DNA from: Mycobacterium decipiens
GTDB taxonomy: Bacteria; Actinomycetota; Actinomycetes; Mycobacteriales; Mycobacteriaceae
NCBI RefSeq assembly: GCF_963853665.1
Contig: NZ_OY970459.1
Coordinates: forward strand, 4,030,001-4,094,000
DNA length: 64,000 nt
Reading direction: 5' to 3'
Shown here: positions 42,763-53,604 of the stretch, one piece after another
How positions within the stretch are numbered: the first letter of the stretch is position 1
Layout of the letters: the number at the start of each line of letters is the position of its first letter
Translations under genes and position numbers: made by a program
The notes under the pieces: generated by a model
Told to the model about the DNA's origin: nothing
The model's input: the letters and a program-made list of their open reading frames with translations, nothing else
Databases searched by the model: none

Positions 42763-43853
42763 CTACTTGTTCGGCTTCGTTGTTGCTCCATGCCGGAACT
42801 CCACCACGTCCCCGTCGGCCATCGCGTAGTCCTTGCCTTCCATCCGAACCTTGCCGGCCGCTTTGGCCGCCGCCATCGACCCGGCGGCGACGAGGTCGTC
42901 ATAGGACACGACCTCGGCTTTGATGAAGCCCTTCTCGAAGTCGGTGTGGATCACCCCGGCCGCCTTGGGCGCGGTGTCGCCCTGGTGGATGACCCACGCC
43001 CGCGCTTCCTTCGGGCCCGCGGTCAGAAAGGTCTGCAGCGCTAGCGTGTGAAAGCCGGCTCGGGCCAGCGCGTCGAGCCCCCGCTCGGTTTGCCCGATCG
43101 ACTCCAGCAGTTCGGCGGCCGACTCGTCGTCGAGTTCGGCCAGCTCCGACTCGATGGCGGCGTCGAGGAACACCGCGTCCGCCGGCGCGACAAGCCGGCG
43201 CAGCTCGGCGACCCGCGCAGTGTCGGTCAGCACCGCCTCGTCGGCATTGAACACATATAGGAACGGCTTGGTGGTCAGCAGGTTGAGCTCTCGTAGCGGG
43301 CCGGTATCCACCCCCGCGCCGAATAGCGTCTGGCCCGAGTCGAGCAACTCTTGGGCGGCCAATGCCGCTTCATAGACCGGTTTGCGCTCCTTGTTGTTGC
43401 GAGCTTCTTCTCCAGCCGGCCCACGGCGCGCTCCAGGGTTTGCAGGTCGGCCAGGATTAACTCGGTTTCGACGACCTCGATATCCGACTTGGGATCGACC
43501 GCTCCGGAGACATGCGTCACGTCGTCGTCGGCGAACACCCGTACCACCTGGCAGATGGCGTCGCATTCACGAATGTGGGCCAGAAACTTGTTGCCCAGCC
43601 CGGCCCCCTCGGACGCCCCCTTGACCAGTCCGGCGATGTCCACGAACGTCACCGGCGCGGCGACGATGCGTTCCGATCCGAACAGCTCCGCCAGCTTGGC
43701 CAACCGTGGATCGGGCAATGCAACGACGCCCTCGTTCGGCTCGATGGTCGCAAATGGATAGTTCGCCGCCACCACGTTGTTTCGGGTCAACGCGTTGAAC
43801 AGAGTCGACTTGCCGACATTGGGCAGACCCACGATTCCCAGGCTCAGGCTCAC
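42763..43853 (-). pseudogene. ychF: Ribosome-binding GTPase YchF/OBG-type, with a single-base frameshift
   Basis: The first 150 codons are normal: [19 protein letters not shown] (P-loop), [18 protein letters not shown] (G3) and [18 protein letters not shown]. At about 43405 one G is missing from AAGAAGGCTCGC and the frame stops making sense. The other frame continues [20 protein letters not shown], then PFLYVFNADEAVL (a divergent NxxE G4) and a TGS-like end (VIHTDFEKGFIKAEVVSYDD). YchF is conserved though often dispensable, so a sequencing or assembly error is as likely as a true mutation. Confidence 0.85.
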
Positions 43854-43994
43854 AGGGAGCCAAGTCTAAAGGCGAGGCCGGTGCGGCGGCCGGGCGCCGG
43901 CGCCCGATCGCCCGGGCAAGTGACGTATGGCACGCCCGCTGCGGCTAGGTGGGCATTTACGCGTCTTTGGCGTCATTGCCGGTACGGTCGACAT

Positions 43995-45215
43995 GTGTCA
44001 GTGCAGCGGGCGAGGTCAGCGGTGGAAGCAAGTCACCGCTCGATCCACCCCAATATCCCAGGTGTGCCGTGGTGGGCTGCCATCCTGATCGCAACCACCG
44101 CGACGGCCGTGGGGTACGCAATCGACGCCGGATTGGGCCACAAGGAGCTAACCAACATCTTCGCCGGCTGCTACATAGCCGGGTGCTTGGCGGCGGTGCT
44201 GGCCGTGCGGCAGTCGGGCGTGTTCACCGCGGTCATCCAGCCACCACTAATACTTTTCTGCGCAGTGCCCGGCGCCTACTGGCTATTCCACGGCGGCAAT
44301 ATCGACAAAATCAAAGACCTGTTGATCAATTGCGGCTATCCGCTCATCGAGCGTTTCCCGCTGATGCTCGGCACCGCCGGCGGCGTGCTGCTGGTCGGGC
44401 TGATCAGGTGGTATTTCGGGATGACGCACCGGACCGGAGTAGCCGCGAAAGCCACCGACGGCGCGGCCAGCACCCCGCGAACGTCCCTGTTCGACAGCAT
44501 CGCCGCGAAACTCAGCTCACTTCTGGCCAGCGATTCCGACGACGACGCCGACGGGGCTGCCACCACCGACCCCCAGCCGGCCACCGGGCTCGGCCAGCGC
44601 CCAAGGAGCAACCGGGCGGCCCGCGGCAGCCGGTCGGCCAAGCGCCCTACCCAAACTCGCTCGCGGCGGGCCCGACCCGCATCGGAAGACAAGCACGAAC
44701 CCACCGCCGAGCGTTCCCGCCGGCAACAAAGTCGCAGCGGCGCGGCGTCGGTCCGCGACGCCGACGCTGCCGACCGTCGATCGCGCCGCCGCCCCCGGCC
44801 GCAGAGCGATCCGGACCTGCGCGCGCAGCCCCCGCGGGAAATGCGTCGAGACCCGCATCCGCGCCGCAATCCCCACGAGCGGCCCGAGCCGCGCAGCAGC
44901 CGCTTCGATCCCTACGAGATGTACGAGCCGCCCGAGCGTTCCGACCGGTTCAACCGGTACGAGCGCTACGGACCTGCCTACGATCCCTATTCGCCATACG
45001 AACGCAACGAGCCCCCCTACGAACCCCCGCACCGGCGCGCCGCACCCCCCGGCCCCAACGGCGGCAACCCGACGCATCATCCGATCTCGCGCGTCCGCTA
45101 TCGGACGTCAGCCCCACGAGACGAAGCTCGAGGCGAGCCACGCCCGGATCGACGCAGTCGATCGCGGGCAACGCAACGCAGACCCCCGGCCGAATCCTGG
45201 GAATACGACATTTGA
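43995..45215 (+). CDS. Membrane protein with DUF6542-type domain and Arg/Pro-rich tail
   Basis: This 406-residue protein has four hydrophobic segments in the first 130 residues (VPWWAAILIATTATAVGYAI, VFTAVIQPPLILFCAVPGAY, MLGTAGGVLLVGLIRWYFGM among them). A long low-complexity tail rich in Arg, Pro, Ser and Tyr follows, with repeats such as DPYEMYEPPERS. I recall Rv1111c. The GTG at 43995 is used because the membrane domain starts soon after; no strong ribosome site is seen. It is divergent from ychF and converges on ispH. Confidence 0.75.
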   Translation: MSVQRARSAVEASHRSIHPNIPGVPWWAAILIATTATAVGYAIDAGLGHKELTNIFAGCYIAGCLAAVLAVRQSGVFTAVIQPPLILFCAVPGAYWLFHGGNIDKIKDLLINCGYPLIERFPLMLGTAGGVLLVGLIRWYFGMTHRTGVAAKATDGAASTPRTSLFDSIAAKLSSLLASDSDDDADGAATTDPQPATGLGQRPRSNRAARGSRSAKRPTQTRSRRARPASEDKHEPTAERSRRQQSRSGAASVRDADAADRRSRRRPRPQSDPDLRAQPPREMRRDPHPRRNPHERPEPRSSRFDPYEMYEPPERSDRFNRYERYGPAYDPYSPYERNEPPYEPPHRRAAPPGPNGGNPTHHPISRVRYRTSAPRDEARGEPRPDRRSRSRATQRRPPAESWEYDI

Positions 45216-45232
45216 GCGGGAGCGGAAACACC

Positions 45233-46240
45233 TCAGCGAGGTGACCGGATCTCTCGGGGCAACGCGAACACCAGCGTCTCGTTGGCCGTTGTCACCGGCT
45301 GCACGATGTCGTAGCCGCACTCGGCCAGCCGTTCCAGCACGCCGCGTACCAGCACCTCCGGGACCGACGCGCCGGACGTGACGCCGACCGTGGTGACGCC
45401 CGCAAGCCACGCCGGGTCGATATCGTCGGCCCAGTCCACCAGCTGAGCCGCCCGCGAGCCGGCACCGAGCGCCACCTCGACCAGCCGCACCGAGTTCGAC
45501 GAATTGCGGGAGCCGACGACGATCACCAGCTCACACTCGGGCGCCATCGCCTTCACGGCGACCTGCCGGTTCTGGGTCGCATAGCAAATATCGTCGCTGG
45601 GCGGATCCTGCAGCTTCGGGAAACGCCGACGCAACCGCTCGACGATCTCCATGGTCTCGTCGACGGACAGGGTGGTCTGCGATAGCCACACCACCTTGTC
45701 CTCGTCACGAACCGTCACGTGCTCGACGGATTCCACCCCGTCCACGAGTTGCACATGATCGGGAGCTTCCCCGGCAGTACCGACGACTTCCTCGTGGCCC
45801 TCATGACCGATCAGCAGGATGTCGTAGTCGTCACGGGCGAATCGCCTGGCCTCGTTGTGCACCTTGGTGACCAGCGGACAGGTGGCGTCGATGGTCTGCA
45901 AGTTGCGTTCGGCCGCGGCCGTGTACACCGAGGGTGCGACCCCGTGCGCGGAGAACACCACGATCGCTCCCTCGGGAACCTGGTCGGTCTCCTCGACGAA
46001 AACCGCGCCGGCCTGGGCCAGCGTGTCAACCACGTGCCGGTTGTGCACGATCTCGTGGCGTACGTAGACGGGTGGGCCATGCTTCTGCAGCGCGCGTTCG
46101 ACCGTTTCGACGGCCCGGTCCACTCCCGCGCAGTAGCCCCGCGGTTCGGCCAGCAGGACCCGCTTACGGTTGGGGTTGTCGGCTATCCAACTCCCGGATT
46201 TCGAAGTCCCGGGAATCCCCACGTCGACAGTCGGCGGCAT
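45233..46240 (-). CDS. ispH: 4-hydroxy-3-methylbut-2-enyl diphosphate reductase
   Basis: This 335-residue IspH (LytB) catalyses the last step of the MEP isoprenoid pathway. The three cysteines that bind the 4Fe-4S cluster are in [24 protein letters not shown] and ... [30 protein letters not shown] provides the other conserved block. The general acid glutamate lies in LVEQ-type neighbours of ANETLVF. The ATG at 46240 (MPPTVDVG) is used; the frame is open to 46795 but overlaps the next gene. Known in M. tuberculosis as LytB2. Confidence 0.94.
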   Translation of the reverse strand: MPPTVDVGIPGTSKSGSWIADNPNRKRVLLAEPRGYCAGVDRAVETVERALQKHGPPVYVRHEIVHNRHVVDTLAQAGAVFVEETDQVPEGAIVVFSAHGVAPSVYTAAAERNLQTIDATCPLVTKVHNEARRFARDDYDILLIGHEGHEEVVGTAGEAPDHVQLVDGVESVEHVTVRDEDKVVWLSQTTLSVDETMEIVERLRRRFPKLQDPPSDDICYATQNRQVAVKAMAPECELVIVVGSRNSSNSVRLVEVALGAGSRAAQLVDWADDIDPAWLAGVTTVGVTSGASVPEVLVRGVLERLAECGYDIVQPVTTANETLVFALPREIRSPR

Positions 46241-46349
46241 GACATTCAGGGTACTTTCCGCCGGCCTGATGAGCACATGGCCCGAATATGGTCGAGCCAC
46301 CTCGCGCCGTTGGCTTGGAGTTAGCCGCTGCTTGAGGCAGTCTTGGACC

Positions 46350-46991
46350 ATGGCTACTGCACCGTACGGGGTTCGGCTATTGGTCGGCGCGGCGACAGTC
46401 GCCGTCGAGGAGACCATGAAGCTGCCACGCACCATCCTGATGTATCCGATGACCCTGGCCAGCCAGGCGGCGCACGTCGTGATGCGATTCCAGCAGGGCC
46501 TGGCCGACCTGGTTATCAGGGGCGACAACACCCTGGAGACGCTGTTTCCGCCGAAGGACGAGAAGCCGGAATGGGCAACATTCGACGAGGATTTGCCCGA
46601 CACACTGGACGGGCCTTCGATTCCGTTGCCCGGTTTGCCGGGTGCCAGCGACGCCCAGGACAATGACCGCCGGGCCGACGGACGGTTTGCCTTGTACTCG
46701 GTATCCGATACAGCGCAGACAACGACCGCGTCCCGGGCCGCCGATCCGGCGCCCCAGTCCAGAACCGCCAAGAACCCCAGGAATTCGGCGGCCAAGCCGA
46801 CGGTTCCGGCGCCTGCGGTGGCAGCCGATCTCGACTATCAGGCACTGACGCTGGCCCAGCTGCGAGCCAGACTCCAAACACTCGATGTCGCCGACCTCGA
46901 GGCCCTGCTGGCCTACGAGCAGGCGACCAAGGCCCGCGCCCCGTTCCAGACGCTGCTCGCCAACAGGATCACCCGCGCGACCGCGAAGTGA
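46350..46991 (+). CDS. Conserved mycobacterial protein, possibly lipid-droplet associated
   Basis: This 213-residue protein has an N-terminal amphipathic region ([40 protein letters not shown]), an acidic and Ala/Pro-rich middle and a C-terminal helical hairpin ([20 protein letters not shown]). I recall relatives (Rv1109c) being annotated as lipid-droplet associated. It is divergent from ispH and sits 27 bp upstream of xseA, possibly in one operon. Confidence 0.65.
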   Translation: MATAPYGVRLLVGAATVAVEETMKLPRTILMYPMTLASQAAHVVMRFQQGLADLVIRGDNTLETLFPPKDEKPEWATFDEDLPDTLDGPSIPLPGLPGASDAQDNDRRADGRFALYSVSDTAQTTTASRAADPAPQSRTAKNPRNSAAKPTVPAPAVAADLDYQALTLAQLRARLQTLDVADLEALLAYEQATKARAPFQTLLANRITRATAK

Positions 46992-47018
46992 CCCGAGGTT
47001 CGGCGCAGCTTGAACTCG

Positions 47019-48263
47019 ATGGGGAATTCTGCCGAGAACCCGTTCCCGGTTCGTGCGGTGGCAATCCGGGTCGCCGGCTGGATCGACAAACTCGGCACGG
47101 TCTGGGTAGAAGGGCAATTGGCCCAGATCACGATGCGCCCAGACGCTAGGACGGTGTTCATGGTGCTGCGCGACCCGGCAGCCGACATGTCGCTGACCGT
47201 GACTTGTTCCCGCGACCTGGTGCTGGGCGCGCCGGTGAAGCTGGCCGAAGGCGTTCAGGTTGTGGTCTGCGGCAAGCCCTCGTTCTACACCGGACGTGGC
47301 ACATTCTCCTTGCGGCTCAGCGAGATTCGCGCTGTCGGCATCGGCGAACTGCTGGCACGCATCGACCGGCTGCGCCGGCTGCTGGACGCCGAGGGACTCT
47401 TCGACCCACGGCTCAAGCGACCGATCCCGTTCCTGCCCAACATGATCGGTCTGATCACCGGTCGCGCGAGCGCCGCCGAGCGTGACGTGACGACGGTGGC
47501 TGCCGCGCGCTGGCCCGCGGCGCGTTTCGCCGTCCGCAATACCGCGGTGCAGGGTCCCAACGCCGTCCCGCAGATCGTCGAGGCGCTGCGCGAGCTCGAT
47601 CGCGACGAGGACGTCGACGTGATCGTGCTGGCCCGGGGCGGTGGCAGCGTCGAGGACCTGCTGCCGTTTTCCGACGAGACGCTGTGCCGTGCGATAGCGG
47701 CCTGCCGTACGCCGGTGATCAGCGCGGTCGGTCACGAACCCGACAATCCGCTGTGCGATCTGGTCGCCGATCTGCGCGCCGCCACCCCCACCGACGCCGC
47801 CAAGAAAGTGGTCCCCGATACCGCGGCCGAGCGGCGGCTGATCGACGACATGCGCCGGCGCAGCGCCCGGGCACTGCGCAACTGGGTTTCCCGCGAGCAA
47901 CGCGCCCTCGCCCAGTTGCGCAGCCGCCCGGTGCTGGCCGATCCGATGAAGATGGTGACGGTGCGCGGCGAGGAAGTACACCGGGCCCGCTCGGCGCTAC
48001 GTCGCGACATCACCCGGATGGTCGCCGCCGAGACCGAACGCGTCGGTCATCTGGCCGCGCGACTGGCAACCTTGGGTCCGGCGGCCACGCTCGCCCGCGG
48101 CTACGCCGTCGTGCAAACCGTTGCACAGCCGGTTCCGGCGGGCGGGTCCGAACCACAGGTGCTGCGGTCGGTCGACGACGCACCGGCAGGCACCAGGCTG
48201 CGCGTGCGGGTTGCCGACGGCGCATTAACGGCGGTAAGTGAAGGACGAACCGATGGCCCCTGA
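47019..48263 (+). CDS. xseA: Exodeoxyribonuclease VII large subunit
   Basis: This 414-residue XseA has an N-terminal OB-fold ([19 protein letters not shown]), the catalytic domain with [12 protein letters not shown] and [18 protein letters not shown], then [17 protein letters not shown], and a long coiled-coil region. With XseB it degrades single-stranded DNA. ATG47019 matches the M. tuberculosis N-terminus as I remember it; a TTG at 47010 is possible. The 3' end overlaps xseB by 11 bp. Confidence 0.94.
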   Translation: MGNSAENPFPVRAVAIRVAGWIDKLGTVWVEGQLAQITMRPDARTVFMVLRDPAADMSLTVTCSRDLVLGAPVKLAEGVQVVVCGKPSFYTGRGTFSLRLSEIRAVGIGELLARIDRLRRLLDAEGLFDPRLKRPIPFLPNMIGLITGRASAAERDVTTVAAARWPAARFAVRNTAVQGPNAVPQIVEALRELDRDEDVDVIVLARGGGSVEDLLPFSDETLCRAIAACRTPVISAVGHEPDNPLCDLVADLRAATPTDAAKKVVPDTAAERRLIDDMRRRSARALRNWVSREQRALAQLRSRPVLADPMKMVTVRGEEVHRARSALRRDITRMVAAETERVGHLAARLATLGPAATLARGYAVVQTVAQPVPAGGSEPQVLRSVDDAPAGTRLRVRVADGALTAVSEGRTDGP

Positions 48264-48519
48264 CCCCAACGGCACCGATGAAAGCCGTACCCACCCCATT
48301 ACGCCCATTAGTCAGCTTGGCTATGAGGCGTGCCGGGATGAGCTGATTGAAGTGGTGCGGCTGCTGGAACAGGGCGGGTTGGACCTCGATGCGTCGCTGC
48401 AACTGTGGGAACGGGGGGAGCAACTCGCGAAAAGGTGCGAGGAGCACCTCGCCGGCGCACGCCAGCGGGTGTCCGATGTGCTGGCCGCCGGGGATGCCCC
48501 AACCGCCGAGGCAAACTGA
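48253..48519 (+). CDS. xseB: Exodeoxyribonuclease VII small subunit
   Basis: This 88-residue helical hairpin protein has the family signature [20 protein letters not shown] and [20 protein letters not shown]. It binds XseA in several copies. The ATG at 48253 has AAGGA eight bases upstream and lies inside the end of xseA. Confidence 0.93.
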   Translation: MAPDPNGTDESRTHPITPISQLGYEACRDELIEVVRLLEQGGLDLDASLQLWERGEQLAKRCEEHLAGARQRVSDVLAAGDAPTAEAN

Positions 48520-48577
48520 CGCGAACTGACCCGGCAACCTTCAGACGCCCGTCTGCGCCGGCAATTTTTTTCCAAAC

Positions 48578-48591
48578 TGGAACACGTTTTA
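48578..48591. promoter_or_regulatory. KstR-type operator upstream of the 3beta-HSD gene
   Basis: TGGAACACGTTTTA fits the reported KstR consensus TnnAACnnGTTnnA exactly. It lies immediately upstream of the start codon at 48595 and overlaps the likely -10 region. KstR is the TetR repressor of the mycobacterial cholesterol regulon. Confidence 0.8.
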
Positions 48592-48594
48592 GTT

Positions 48595-49725
48595 ATGCTT
48601 CGCCGCATGGGTGATGCATCACTGACAACCGAACTCGGCAAGGTCTTGGTCACCGGCGGCGCGGGCTTCGTCGGCGCCAACCTGGTGACGACCTTGCTCG
48701 ACCGCGGGCACCAGGTGCGCTCCTTCGACCGCGCCCCGTCGCCGCTGCCCCAGCATCCGCAACTGGAGGTGCTGCAGGGGGACATCACCGACGCGGACGT
48801 CTGTGCCGCGGCCGTGAACGGCATCGACACGGTCTTCCACACCGCGGCGATCATCGAGCTGATGGGCGGCGCGTCGGTCACCGACGAGTACCGCAAGCGC
48901 AGCTTCGCGGTCAACGTGGGCGGCACCGAGAACCTGGTGCACGCCGCACAGCGGGCCGGGGTGCAGAGGTTCGTCTACACGTCCTCCAACAGCGTGGTGA
49001 TGGGTGGCCAGAACATCGCCGGTGGCGACGAGACGATGCCCTATACCAACCGGTTCAATGACCTCTACACCGAGACCAAGGTGGTTGCCGAGCGATTCGT
49101 GTTGGCCCAGAACGGTGTTGACGGCATGCTGACGTGCGCGATCCGGCCCAGCGGCATCTGGGGAACCGGCGACCAGACGATGTTCCGCAAGCTGTTCGAA
49201 AGTGTGATCAAGGGCCACGTCAAGGTGCTGGTCGGCCGCAAGTCGGCCCGGCTGGATAACTCCTACGTGCACAATCTGATTCACGGGTTCATCCTGGCCG
49301 CTCAGCATCTGGTGCCCGGCGGCACCGCGCCCGGTCAGGCCTACTTCATCAACGACGCCGAGCCGATCAACATGTTCGAGTTCGCCCGGCCGGTGGTCGA
49401 GGCGTGCGGGCACTCCTGGCCGCGGATGCGGATTTCTGGCCCCGCGGTCCACTGGGTGCTGACGGGGTGGCAGCGGCTGCACTTCCGGTTCGGGTTTCCC
49501 GCGCCGCTGCTCGAGCCGCTGGCCGTGGAGCGGCTGTATCTGGACAACTATTTCTCGATCGCCAAGGCACGCCGCGACCTGGGTTATCAGCCGCTGTTCA
49601 CCACCCGGCAGGCGCTGACCGAATGCCTGCCGTACTACGTGGGTCTCTTTCAGCAGATGAAGAACGAGGCCCGGGCGGCCAAAAGCGCCGGCGGCACGAA
49701 GCCGGCGGTCAGCGGGCCACGGTAG
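48595..49725 (+). CDS. 3beta-hydroxysteroid dehydrogenase/isomerase
   Basis: This 376-residue SDR of the 3beta-HSD family has the cofactor motif VTGGAGFVGANLVTTLLD near residue 19, YTSSNSVVMGG, and the catalytic YTETKVVAERFV with YxxxK. It closely matches the M. tuberculosis Rv1106c sequence as I recall it (MLRRMGDAS start), which oxidises cholesterol to cholestenone. The KstR-type box and a leader of only a few bases fit cholesterol-induced expression. Confidence 0.93.
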   Translation: MLRRMGDASLTTELGKVLVTGGAGFVGANLVTTLLDRGHQVRSFDRAPSPLPQHPQLEVLQGDITDADVCAAAVNGIDTVFHTAAIIELMGGASVTDEYRKRSFAVNVGGTENLVHAAQRAGVQRFVYTSSNSVVMGGQNIAGGDETMPYTNRFNDLYTETKVVAERFVLAQNGVDGMLTCAIRPSGIWGTGDQTMFRKLFESVIKGHVKVLVGRKSARLDNSYVHNLIHGFILAAQHLVPGGTAPGQAYFINDAEPINMFEFARPVVEACGHSWPRMRISGPAVHWVLTGWQRLHFRFGFPAPLLEPLAVERLYLDNYFSIAKARRDLGYQPLFTTRQALTECLPYYVGLFQQMKNEARAAKSAGGTKPAVSGPR

Positions 49726-49790
49726 CAGGGCCAAGCGACCCTATTAGGGTTGCGCTCAACATCGAGGCGGAGGGCGGCCCGGTCCGGCGC

Positions 49791-50948
49791 ATGAACACCG
49801 AATTCACCCTCACCCAGAAGCGCGCCCTCGCGGTCTTCACGCTGATTGCGTTGTTATTTGGCGCGTACTTCCTGCGCGGCTATTTCGTCCTCATCGTGGT
49901 CGCCGCGGTCGGAGCGTACTTGTTCACGCCACTGTTCAACTGGTTCAACAAGCGTCTCAACACCGGCTTGTCGGCCACCTGCACCCTGTTGTCGGCGCTG
50001 GCCATCGTTATCGTGCCGGTTGGACTCTTGGTGGGCCTCGCGATCGTTCAGATTGCCCGTATGGTCGAAAACGTCGCCGAATGGGTGAAGGCGACCGATC
50101 CGAGCCGGCTTGGCGACAGGGTCCTGCAACTCGTCAACGACCTGCTGGACCAAGTGCCGTTCGTCCACCTAACTGTCGACGCGGAGATGCTCCGAAAAGC
50201 GATGATCTCCGTAGCACAGACCGTTGGGCAGTGGTTGCTGCGTCTCCTGCAGGACACCGCGGGAAGCGTCGCCGGCGCCATCACGTCGGCCATCATCTTT
50301 CTGTACGTGTTTGTCGCACTGCTGGTGAACCGCGAGAAACTACGGACCTTGATCGCCCAGCTCAACCCGCTCGGCGAAGAGGTCACCGACCTGTACTTGC
50401 AGAAGATGGGCTCGATGGTCCGCGGCACCGTGAACGGCCAGTTCGTCATCGCGGCGTGCCAGGGGGTCGCCGGTGCCACATCCATCTACATCGCCGGATT
50501 TCACCACGGCTTCTTCATCTTTGCGATCCTGCTCACCGCGTTGTCGATCATTCCGCTCGGCGGCGGGATCGTGACGATTCCGTTTGGCATCGGGATGATC
50601 TTCTTCGGCAATATCCCCGGTGGCGTGTTCGTGGTCCTCTGGCACCTCGTGGTGGTCACCAATATCGACAACGTCTTGCGACCGATCCTGGTGCCGCGCG
50701 ACGCTCGGCTGAACTCGGCGCTGATGCTGCTGTCGGTGTTCGCGGGCATCGCCATGTTCGGCCCGTGGGGCATCATCATCGGTCCGGTGCTGATGATCCT
50801 CATCGTCACCACCATCGACGTATACCTTGCGGTGTACCAGGGCGTCGAACTCAAACAGTTCGAACAAAAACCCCTCCGCCGCAAGTGGTTCCCCCGCCGA
50901 AGTGGAAATTCGGCCACGAACGCCGCGGCTAAAACAACCGCCGAGTGA
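49791..50948 (+). CDS. AI-2E family transporter-like membrane protein
   Basis: This 385-residue protein has about eight membrane helices, beginning RALAVFTLIALLFGAYFLRG. A long amphipathic region lies around residues 90-150, and the family motif is GMIFFGNIPGGV ... NIDNVLRPILVPRDARL. Family members export varied small molecules or act as Na+/H+ antiporters. ATG49791 is used. The 3' end overlaps the convergent dienelactone hydrolase gene by 20 bp. I recall Rv1101c. Confidence 0.88.
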   Translation: MNTEFTLTQKRALAVFTLIALLFGAYFLRGYFVLIVVAAVGAYLFTPLFNWFNKRLNTGLSATCTLLSALAIVIVPVGLLVGLAIVQIARMVENVAEWVKATDPSRLGDRVLQLVNDLLDQVPFVHLTVDAEMLRKAMISVAQTVGQWLLRLLQDTAGSVAGAITSAIIFLYVFVALLVNREKLRTLIAQLNPLGEEVTDLYLQKMGSMVRGTVNGQFVIAACQGVAGATSIYIAGFHHGFFIFAILLTALSIIPLGGGIVTIPFGIGMIFFGNIPGGVFVVLWHLVVVTNIDNVLRPILVPRDARLNSALMLLSVFAGIAMFGPWGIIIGPVLMILIVTTIDVYLAVYQGVELKQFEQKPLRRKWFPRRSGNSATNAAAKTTAE

Positions 50949-51726
50949 GGAACTCAACCACCCGTTTACGGGCCTCGTAGGCGGGTTGGCCGTCGACCTC
51001 GCGCACCTCGTCGGTCAGCACGGAGTGTGCCATCCGACCGAAGCCGTATTCGTTGCCGGGAGCCGAGTTGATTTCGATGACCTCGAACGCGTCACCGAGC
51101 CGCTGCTTGAGCGTCTGGAACCGTTCGCGCGGCGCCATCCTATCCTCGCTGAACCGCAAGCCCATAGCGCACAAGCCCTCGTTGGCGCACCGATCGGCGA
51201 CGGCCGACAACTCGGATTCGCTCAGCCCCGGATCGCGGCGCCGCGCCGATGTCAGCGGCAACGGTACCGAGGGCTGACTGAGCACCGGCGCCAAGACACT
51301 GTCGTCGACGGCGGCGGCAAGTGCGAAACCTCCGGTGAAGCATTGGCCGATCACGCCGACGCCCTTGCCCGGTGTCGAGGCGTTGAGGTCACGCGCCAGC
51401 GCGCGCAGAAACGATGACACCGGTCGCTGCTTGTTGGTGGCAAACGCCGCGAATTCCCTTGCCACACAGGCCCGGGCAATCTCGACCGCGGCGTATCCAA
51501 CCGTCACCGGCTTGCCCGGCTCGCCAAACAGCGACGGAATGGCCACGGTGAAACCGTTGTCCACCAGGTGATTACCCAGCGCCAGCACACCGGGATGGAT
51601 GCCCGGTATCTCCGGGATCAGCACCACTGGCGGACCCGTGCCCTTGCGATAGACATCGTGGGTGTAGCCGGCACCGCTGAACGGCGCCGCCGTCCAGCCG
51701 GTCAGGTCTGCTTCGGGTGCGTTCAT
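50929..51726 (-). CDS. Dienelactone hydrolase family protein
   Basis: This 265-residue alpha/beta hydrolase has VVLIPEIPGIHPGVLALGN, the nucleophile elbow VIGQCFTGGFALAA with a cysteine as in dienelactone hydrolase, and a C-terminal SAPGNEYGFGRMAHSVL with the histidine. The family opens lactone rings in aromatic degradation, but many members have other esterase roles. ATG51726 is used; the frame is open upstream to 51918. I do not recall this gene at this place in H37Rv. Confidence 0.88.
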   Translation of the reverse strand: MNAPEADLTGWTAAPFSGAGYTHDVYRKGTGPPVVLIPEIPGIHPGVLALGNHLVDNGFTVAIPSLFGEPGKPVTVGYAAVEIARACVAREFAAFATNKQRPVSSFLRALARDLNASTPGKGVGVIGQCFTGGFALAAAVDDSVLAPVLSQPSVPLPLTSARRRDPGLSESELSAVADRCANEGLCAMGLRFSEDRMAPRERFQTLKQRLGDAFEVIEINSAPGNEYGFGRMAHSVLTDEVREVDGQPAYEARKRVVEFLTRRLF

Positions 51727-51751
51727 GACATCCCGTCCATGGTGCTGGTGG

Positions 51752-52408
51752 CTATTTTGCTGGGAGGGGCGGCTGCGACTGAGTGGCCGACGCCAGCGTG
51801 CGGAACTGATCGGCGCTCCCGGCACCGGTGATCGCGATCTGGGTGGCACCGCCCGGACCGGCGAGCCTGGTGGTCCACACCGGCTCGGCGGCCGCGCCGC
51901 GTTGCTCGGCGCCCTCATAAACGACCCAGTTGGTACCGTCCACGTCGACCGTTCCGGTGGGGTACATAGACGTTTGGCCGGGATGGATGGATCCGATCAG
52001 CTTGTCCTCATCGGCGTTGCTCTGGGTCAGGCTCAGATACAACCCCGTCGGGCTGATGAATCCCACCGTCGAGGTAGCCGCGTTGCGCCGCTGACCGGTT
52101 GCGGGATCCGTTCGTCCGTTCTCGATACCCGCGCGACTGCCGGAGTTGGGCGTCCAACCCGCCGGCAACTGCGGCAACCGGATCGGGAATCCCAGTGTCT
52201 TGGCGTCTGCCCGCAACGCCGCGGCCGCATTGTAGGACGGAATCGGTCCCCGGTGCGTCCTACCGAGCTGGAACGAGCACATCCCAACCATTCCCGCCAG
52301 CAGGATGCAGCCAACCACCAGCGGCGCGAGTGACCAGAACATGTCGCGACCGTCCTGCAGCAACCGTGGTTTGGCCGGCCTAGGGGTCGGCTGCGGCTCT
52401 ACGGTCAC
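51752..52408 (-). CDS. DUF4245 single-pass membrane protein
   Basis: This 218-residue protein has a short cytoplasmic N-terminus, one membrane helix ([20 protein letters not shown]) and an extracytoplasmic domain with [26 protein letters not shown] and [11 protein letters not shown], the DUF4245 pattern. It starts with GTG52408 and is divergent from glpX across about 80 bp. I recall Rv1100 as the equivalent. Function is unknown. Confidence 0.82.
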   Translation of the reverse strand: MTVEPQPTPRPAKPRLLQDGRDMFWSLAPLVVGCILLAGMVGMCSFQLGRTHRGPIPSYNAAAALRADAKTLGFPIRLPQLPAGWTPNSGSRAGIENGRTDPATGQRRNAATSTVGFISPTGLYLSLTQSNADEDKLIGSIHPGQTSMYPTGTVDVDGTNWVVYEGAEQRGAAAEPVWTTRLAGPGGATQIAITGAGSADQFRTLASATQSQPPLPAK

Positions 52409-52489
52409 TTGTCCAGTATCGCAGGCCAATATCACAGGCCAGCATCCCAGCTCCAGCGCAAACTTCCGCCTCTGGGACAATCACCAACC

Positions 52490-53575
52490 ATGGCAGCTGA
52501 GGGATCCGGTTCGGCACCGACCGTCGTCGCGGGCCGCGACGCGTCGTACCCGCGCTCGCGGGGTGAAGCCCCAGACCGCAACCTGGCAATGGAACTGGTG
52601 CGGGTCACCGAGGCCGGTGCCATGGCCGCGGGTCGCTGGGTGGGTCGGGGTGACAAGGAGGGCGGCGACGCCGCGGCCGTCGACGCGATTCGCGAACTGG
52701 TGAACTCGGTCTCGATGCGTGGTGTGGTGGTCATCGGCGAGGGCGAAAAAGACCACGCGCCGATGCTCTACAACGGCGAGGTAGTCGGCAACGGCGATGG
52801 TCCGGACTGCGACTTCGCCGTCGACCCGATTGACGGCACCACGCTGATGAGCAAAGGCATGCCCAACGCCATCTCGGTGCTGGCGGTGGCCGATCGCGGC
52901 GCGATGTTCGACCCGTCGGCGGTGTTCTACATGAACAAGATCGCCGTCGGGCCCGATGCCGCACACGTGCTGGACATCACCGCGCCGATCGCCGACAACA
53001 TCCGGGCGGTAGCCCGGGTCAAGGGCTTTTCGGTGCGCGACATGACCGTCTGCATCCTGGACCGGCCCCGCCACGCCCAGCTGATCGAAGACGTCCGGGT
53101 AACCGGGGCGCGGATCCGGCTGATCACCGACGGTGATGTCGCCGGCGCAATCTCGGCCTGCCGACCCGAATCGGGCACCGACATGCTGGCAGGGATCGGC
53201 GGCACCCCGGAGGGCATCATCGCCGCCGCGGCGATCCGCTGCATGGGCGGGGCGATCCAGGCGCAGCTGGCGCCCAAAGACGACGCGGAACGCCGCAAGG
53301 CGCTCGACGCCGGCTACGACCTCGATCAGGTGTTGACCACGGAGGACCTGGTTTCGGGCGAGAACGTCTTCTTCTGTGCCACCGGGGTTACCGACGGCGA
53401 CCTGCTCAAGGGGGTGCGCTACTACCCCGGCGGCTGCACCACCCAGTCCATCGTGATGCGTTCCAAATCGGGCACCGTGCGGATGATCGAGGCCTACCAC
53501 CGGCTCTCGAAGCTCAACGAATACTCCGCCATAGACTTCACCGGCGACAGCACCGCCGCATATCCCCTGCCATAA
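52490..53575 (+). CDS. glpX: Class II fructose-1,6-bisphosphatase
   Basis: This 361-residue GlpX phosphatase of gluconeogenesis has [20 protein letters not shown], the metal and substrate motifs [14 protein letters not shown] and [15 protein letters not shown], and [18 protein letters not shown]. The N-terminus is about 30 residues longer than the catalytic core. ATG52490 is used. It lies 29 bp upstream of fum, so the two are probably cotranscribed. Confidence 0.95.
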   Translation: MAAEGSGSAPTVVAGRDASYPRSRGEAPDRNLAMELVRVTEAGAMAAGRWVGRGDKEGGDAAAVDAIRELVNSVSMRGVVVIGEGEKDHAPMLYNGEVVGNGDGPDCDFAVDPIDGTTLMSKGMPNAISVLAVADRGAMFDPSAVFYMNKIAVGPDAAHVLDITAPIADNIRAVARVKGFSVRDMTVCILDRPRHAQLIEDVRVTGARIRLITDGDVAGAISACRPESGTDMLAGIGGTPEGIIAAAAIRCMGGAIQAQLAPKDDAERRKALDAGYDLDQVLTTEDLVSGENVFFCATGVTDGDLLKGVRYYPGGCTTQSIVMRSKSGTVRMIEAYHRLSKLNEYSAIDFTGDSTAAYPLP

Positions 53576-53604
53576 ATTCCGCCAACCAGCAAGGAACCCA
53601 AGCC

